Below the pieces are notes generated by a model. That model made no database searches and had not been told where the DNA came from. It was given only the letters and a program-made list of their open reading frames with translations. This document shows positions 1-4,300 of a DNA stretch of 5,417 nucleotides, piece by piece; the stretch's first letter is position 1, and each line of letters begins with the position of its first letter. Source of the DNA: Candidatus Zixiibacteriota bacterium (GTDB taxonomy: Bacteria; Zixibacteria; MSB-5A5; GN15; FEB-12); assembly GCA_022564135.1 (NCBI GenBank), contig JADFLZ010000178.1, positions 1 through 5,417 on the forward strand, written 5' to 3'. A program made the position numbers and the translations under genes.

Positions 1-541
1 ATGGATCAAAAAAACCATCATAATTTCCTCGTCCACCTAAAGTGTCAGTAAATTCAGCTCTCATCGAAAAATCTGCGGGGTAACCTTCGACAGGAGTAAT
101 TGATCCCCGTTTTCTGTAGTCAGGTGGAAAAAATTCGTTAATGGCTTGCCAGCCGTCAGCACCGATACTTACTAAAGTGTCGCCCTCGACAATTCCCCCA
201 ATCCAGATGGCTCCGCCAAAAAGATGTTCTATCCCCGTAACAGGCGGAGTAACGAATGAAGGGAAATGGGGAGCGTAAATAAAATCATAAGGACCACTGC
301 CGAAAGCTGTGCCAAAGTTACCAAAGCAATCAAATGAGGCATCTAATTCGCCGGTCTGCTGAACACCAAAATATAACGGCCAGTTTATCAGGTGATCCGG
401 AATATCGTCTGTAACGCTCTGAGCAGACTGCTCAACCAAAGATTCTTTGCCTGAGTTGTTAAGGTCTCTGGCTGAGCCAATAGAGACTGTGCCTAATGAG
501 ACCAGCAGCAACAGGGTTAGTAAGTTTCGTACGAATTTCAT
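1..541 (-). CDS. Secreted protein of unknown function, 5' part only (180 codons)
   Basis: The frame is open from an ATG at 541-539 to the window edge, so the C-terminus is missing. Residues 1-24 form a signal peptide: MKFVRN, a Leu-rich core, then a cleavage site after IGSA. The mature part begins RDLNNSGKE. A hydrophobic Gly-rich core lies at residues 105-131, including LFGGAIWIGG, GDTLVS and GADGW. I recall similar cores (LFGGALWIGA..., GDTLVS) in anonymous long secreted proteins of Zixibacteria, Marinimicrobia and related lineages, often with a C-terminal sorting domain. That is memory of a family style, not a search result. The visible part has one cysteine (Cys72), so it is not built like the Cys-rich neighbour. 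No catalytic motif is seen. The start is supported by a GGAGG site and by the signal peptide. It is transcribed away from the repeat protein and shares the upstream gap with it. Confidence 0.85.
   Translation of the reverse strand, partial: MKFVRNLLTLLLLVSLGTVSIGSARDLNNSGKESLVEQSAQSVTDDIPDHLINWPLYFGVQQTGELDASFDCFGNFGTAFGSGPYDFIYAPHFPSFVTPPVTGIEHLFGGAIWIGGIVEGDTLVSIGADGWQAINEFFPPDYRKRGSITPVEGYPADFSMRAEFTDTLGGRGNYDGFFDP
470..541 (-). other. Signal peptide of the minus-strand secreted protein
   Basis: The 24 codons encode a positively charged start (Lys2, Arg5), a core of mostly Leu and Val, and a small-residue end, Gly-Ser-Ala, before Arg25. There is no Cys after the cleavage point, so this looks like a type I site rather than a lipoprotein site. 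It predicts Sec-dependent export. Confidence 0.85.
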
Positions 542-544
542 TTG

Positions 545-552
545 TCCTCCCC
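545..552 (-). promoter_or_regulatory. Ribosome binding site of the minus-strand gene
   Basis: On the minus strand the sequence reads GGGGAGGACAAATG. The GGAGG core sits 4 bases before the ATG. The spacing is slightly short, but the match to the anti-Shine-Dalgarno sequence is strong and fixes this start. Confidence 0.8.
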
Positions 553-619
553 AAGATAGGAATAACGCCTATTAGCAATCTACGATATTTTTAAAATTGT
601 AAAAGTCCTATTAGTCACA

Positions 620-632
620 GGTTCTAAGAACC
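620..632. repeat. Short palindrome GGTTCT-A-AGAACC
   Basis: Two perfect 6-base arms flank one central base, about 80 bases upstream of the minus-strand start codon. The size and position would suit an operator for a dimeric regulator. Arms this short arise by chance in a gap of this length, so function is only a guess. Confidence 0.3.
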
Positions 633-641
633 CCTTATTCA

Positions 642-687
642 AGGCCAAAATTGAGGGGAAGCTGCAAAAGCAGTCATATTTTGGCCT
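642..687. repeat. Nested inverted repeat (10-base outer arms, inner hairpin)
   Basis: AGGCCAAAAT (642-651) and ATTTTGGCCT (678-687) are exact reverse complements. The 26-base interior holds a smaller hairpin, CTGC-AAAA-GCAG (662-673). Read on the plus strand, the stem is followed by ATTTTGTT, which is only weakly terminator-like. It could be a structured RNA element, a protein-binding site or a terminator for an unseen short transcript. The inverted repeat is certain; its role is not known. Confidence 0.6.
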
Positions 688-980
688 ATTTTGTTCACCC
701 ATGAGACGGCTGAAAGAGCAATCTGTTCAATATCAAGAGTAGTTTCTGCGCTTTAGATTCTACTTTCAATTGGTCTGCATATTGCATTGGGGGACAATGC
801 CCTGTCTTCCCTTGACAATCAGGGCTGAAAGGATATATTTTGGGTGTACAACAGGTAACAAGCGTACTACATATGGCTTCTACCTTACATCACCTGATTC
901 TTTTATAGAAAAAGAGTTAAAAGTACTGGCACCGGGCTGGCCCGATGAATATTCAAAGAGCGCAATTAGGCGCTAATCCG

Positions 981-998
981 ATAAGCAGGTTTGCTTAT
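981..998. repeat. Hairpin ATAAGCA-GGTT-TGCTTAT
   Basis: A perfect 7-base stem closes a 4-base loop. The following TATTTGG is too poor in T for a confident intrinsic terminator. It starts 4 bases after the stop of a doubtful 68-codon frame (770-976). That placement would be expected of a terminator, but it does not rescue that frame as a gene. Confidence 0.4.
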
Positions 999-1064
999 TA
1001 TTTGGCCGCCTTAGGATTTTAGACTTAAGTAAGTTTGAGTCAACCAATGTGGAGGAAAGAGAAC

Positions 1065-1086
1065 GGCAAAAGATGATTCTTTTGCC
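1065..1086. repeat. Hairpin GGCAAAAGA-TGAT-TCTTTTGCC with a second pairing partner downstream
   Basis: A perfect 9-base stem closes a 4-base loop, 131-152 bases upstream of the GTG start of the repeat protein. TTTTGCC recurs at 1113-1119, so GGCAAAA (1065-1071) could pair with either copy. If this stretch is transcribed as the leader of the downstream gene, the two pairings are mutually exclusive. No known riboswitch class is recognised and no transcription start is known. Confidence 0.5.
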
Positions 1087-1205
1087 TGGGTATCATGTGC
1101 AGGGCTGTGAAATTTTGCCTGCAACTGTTTACCAATAGCAGCTTACCTGAATCATAAAGATGAATTCCACTTTTCTAAATAATTATAGAGACAAGCTTTA
1201 CCATG

Positions 1206-1210
1206 AAGGA
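1206..1210 (+). promoter_or_regulatory. Ribosome binding site AAGGA of the repeat protein
   Basis: AAGGA lies 6 bases before the GTG at 1217, a normal distance. It decides the start: the in-frame ATG at 1211 is followed at once by TAA, and later in-frame GTG and ATG codons would cut into the signal peptide. Confidence 0.75.
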
Positions 1211-1216
1211 ATGTAA

Positions 1217-1303
1217 GTGAGAGAGCTTTTTCGTCACATTTCAAAATTTACTTTAGTGTTAATTTTTGTATTGATGGTTCCTTTTCTTGGGAGCGCTTCT
1301 GCA
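1217..1303 (+). other. Signal peptide of the repeat protein
   Basis: The 29 codons encode a basic start (Arg2, Arg6, His7, Lys10), a hydrophobic core (LVLIFVLMVPFLG), and Ala-Ser-Ala before the predicted cut. The mature chain begins INFDCD. There is no lipobox Cys at +1. This predicts Sec export. Confidence 0.88.
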
Positions 1304-4300
1304 ATTAATTTTGATTGTGATACAACCGAAATCACCAGTCATTTTTCTCTAATGTTTGAGGGGGTAACCTATGACTCAACTGTCGGGACATCCAAGTGGG
1401 ATTATTCTCTATATTGGGACGGGACTCCTCCGGCTATAAGCTATTTCTTTATAGAACTCTGCTCATTAATTACAGAACAGAATTTGGTTGCAGTTGAACC
1501 GAGTTTCGGCACTATTGGCAAGAATGGCAATTCAAAGCTATGGGGTATAAAGTGGGATGACATTGAAAACTTTCCAGCTGATACTTTCATCGCGTTCAGC
1601 TTCACTCTGGATCAACTGCTGGCACTCGACCATACCCAATTTGCTCCCAAAGCAGGTGTTAATAAAAACATTGCTACAATATGTGGCCCTTCAGTTTTCT
1701 GTAGAGGACTTGAAGACCCATGTATTGGCAATATCCGACCCGCCGCATTTTGTCCCTCGGATACCAGTATTTTCTTCTGCGAACTTCAGGAAGTCTGCTT
1801 AACCGGCTTCGGTGCGACTGACCCGGATAATAACTTAGCCTCGGTTGAAATTTTTGGCGGAGTATTGAGCGGCGACACAGTCTGTTTTATGCCTGTCGAA
1901 GGCACTAACACTATTACTTTGATTGCCACCGACAGCTGCGGTGTGGCTGACACCTGCACAACTATTGTAACTGTCTCTTTGGGGCAGCCGCCTTTTATTA
2001 CAGCCGGTGCGCCGTCAGAAATCAATCTCTGTCTGCCTGAAACAATCTGCATTAACTTTGTCGTAGGTGACCCGGATAACGACATTGATTCTGTCTGGAC
2101 GAATTTCGGCCAGATAGATAATTATAGAGTATGTTTTGAAGCTGACACTTCTGGCGTCTATCAGATAGTATTGTCAGTCGTGGATTCCTGCGGATTTATT
2201 GCCGTAGATAGTTTTGAGATTCTCATAAGAATTAACGAGCCGCCTGTGATAGTTGCTGCGGATACTACCGACAACTATTTCTGCGAAGGTGCCAACCAGG
2301 TTTGCGTAAAACTAACCATCGACAATCCGATTGGCGGCCTGACCGGCAGCAGCAACCTGGGCGTGTTTAACGCTTCGGACAGTACGGTCTGCTTTTATGT
2401 CGACAGCTCCGGCCGTTACTGCGATGATGTCATAATTACCAATAGCTGCGGGCTGTCGGACACTATTTCTTACTGTATTGATGTTATTGTTAACCAAGCT
2501 CCGGTGGCTGTTTGTCCTGCGAATGATACCATAAACAGTTGCGACCCCGCACAGATTTGTCTGCCGGGATTTTTTGCAACAGATGCAGATGGAAACATTG
2601 CTGACATAACAGTAATCGGCGGAACACTCTCCGGGGATACTGTCTGCTTTGATCCCGTACAGGGTGACAATGTCATAACTTTTATTGTCACAGACAGCTG
2701 CGGACTTGTCGACAGTTGCACGACAGTTATAACTATCGTAAACAACGGCTCTTCTCCGATAGTCGTTTTCGATTCTCTGCCGGATATTTCTCTTTGTCAG
2801 CCGGAATCTCTCTGCGTGACTTTTTCTATTGATGATCCGGACAGCAATGTTGATTCTATCTGGTCGGATTTTACATATTATGAAAATTCTTCTGAGATAT
2901 GTTTTTATGCCGATACATCAGGCATTTACGACATAAACGTTTTTGTTCGTGACCTCTGCGGGTTTATAGCTTCGGATACGATTTCAGTTTATGTAGAGCT
3001 AAACTCGGCGCCGGTTGTAAATCTGCCCGACAGCATATATTCAAATTTCTGCCTGGTGCAGGCGGTCTGCATTCCTGTTGAAATTATAGATGAAAATATC
3101 GCAGCGGTCAGCTCGAATTACGCATTGATAAATGATTCTATCTGTTTTAGTCCGGATACAACTGGAACGTATTTAGTCTGGGTTGAAGTTACAGATAGTT
3201 GTGGACTAATAACCGCCGATACAACAATAGTAACTGTAGCTAAAAGCGGTACTCCACCGGTAGTTACTTTTGATCCTCTCTCAGATATCAGTCTCTGCCA
3301 GCCGGAAGCTCTCTGTTTGAGCTTTGGGGTAGTAGACCCTGATAACGATATTGACTCTATCTGGTCAGATTTTACTTATACCGGAAATGCACCTCTGATT
3401 TGTTTCTCTGCCGATACAACAGGCACCTATGTCATAAATGTTTTTGTTCGTGACCGCTGCGGGTTCATAGATTCAGACACAATCTCTGTTTACATAGAAA
3501 TTAATGCTCAGCCTATTGTAACATTCCCCGACAGCATAAATATTGATTTTTGCTTTGAGCAGGCGATTTGTATTGCGGTAGAAATTATCGATGACAATAT
3601 CAGTTCTATCAATTCAAATTACGCAATCCTAAATGACACTATCTGTTTTAATCCGGATACCACCGGGACTTATCTGGTCTGGGTTGAGGTCACCGATTCC
3701 TGCGGACTTATTGCCGCTGATACCACGGTAGTAACTGTTTTAGTATCGCCGCCGCCTGTATTAGAACTTGGTGATGATTTTGAGGCTGTTATTTGCGGGC
3801 CGGGAACGTTCTGCATCAAAGCCGACACGATAAAATACTATGATTCGGTTTATGTCAACTATGGGACTTTTGATTCCGCGACAAATCTATTTTGTGTAAC
3901 AATCGATAGCTCAATTTCTGATTATTTGATAGTAGAGATAACAGATTCCTGTGGCCGGGTTGCCAGAGACAGTCTCTGGTTTGATATTCAGGTTAATCCG
4001 CCTCTCCTGGTAAAACAAGCCATGCCCGACACCACCATTTATCTATGTGGTCCGGCATATGTCTGTCTGCCGCTTGAAATAGGCTACGATAATATCAGCC
4101 TGCCGGACTCAAACATAACTGTCAACAGAGGCACTTATGAAAATGGTCAGGTTTGTTTTGTGCCTTATGACAGCGGTAATTATACCATTATTGCTACTGC
4201 CACCGATTCCTGCGGCAACATAGTCGCCGATACGGCAGTCGTAAGAATCTTAACCGACCAGTTTGTTGATCTGGCCTGTCCGCCTGATACCTCGATTTTC

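Larger units (their letters stand above)
542..1216. other. Long gap between divergent genes, no convincing gene
   Basis: These 675 bases lie between the two divergent start codons and should contain both promoters. I found no reading frame with a ribosome site and protein-like composition on either strand. The region holds several inverted repeats (620-632, 642-687, 981-998, 1065-1086), an 8-base direct repeat CCTATTAG (568-575 and 607-614) and a 9-base direct repeat TTTTGCCTG (1080-1088 and 1113-1121). TATAGA at 1184-1189 is a weak -10 candidate for the plus-strand gene, but it has no good -35 partner. No strong sigma-70 or Bacteroidetes-type promoter could be placed with confidence. Confidence 0.7.

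Noticed and set aside
770..976. A 68-codon plus-strand frame in the gap
   Set aside because: It starts with TTG and has no ribosome site, no signal peptide or recognisable motif. The hairpin after it is not a convincing terminator.
981..998. Intrinsic terminator
   Set aside because: The stem is AT-rich and the following bases (TATTTGG) do not form a T-tract.
1073..1138. A 21-codon frame starting at the ATG in the 1065-1086 hairpin
   Set aside because: The GGAGG upstream is about 16 bases from the ATG, too far, and the peptide has no recognisable feature.
1304..1400. Lipoprotein or class III signal for the repeat protein
   Set aside because: There is no Cys right after the hydrophobic core and no prepilin-type G-F/E site. 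The Ala-Ser-Ala end fits signal peptidase I.
1557..1802. An 81-codon plus-strand frame
   Set aside because: It lies in another frame inside the long repeat-protein gene, whose frame is continuous here and has the N-terminal module motifs.
1786..2745. Three minus-strand frames of 61-99 codons
   Set aside because: They are antisense to the repeats. Their similar sequences (TVSP, SVTIKV) come from reading the repeated DNA backwards.
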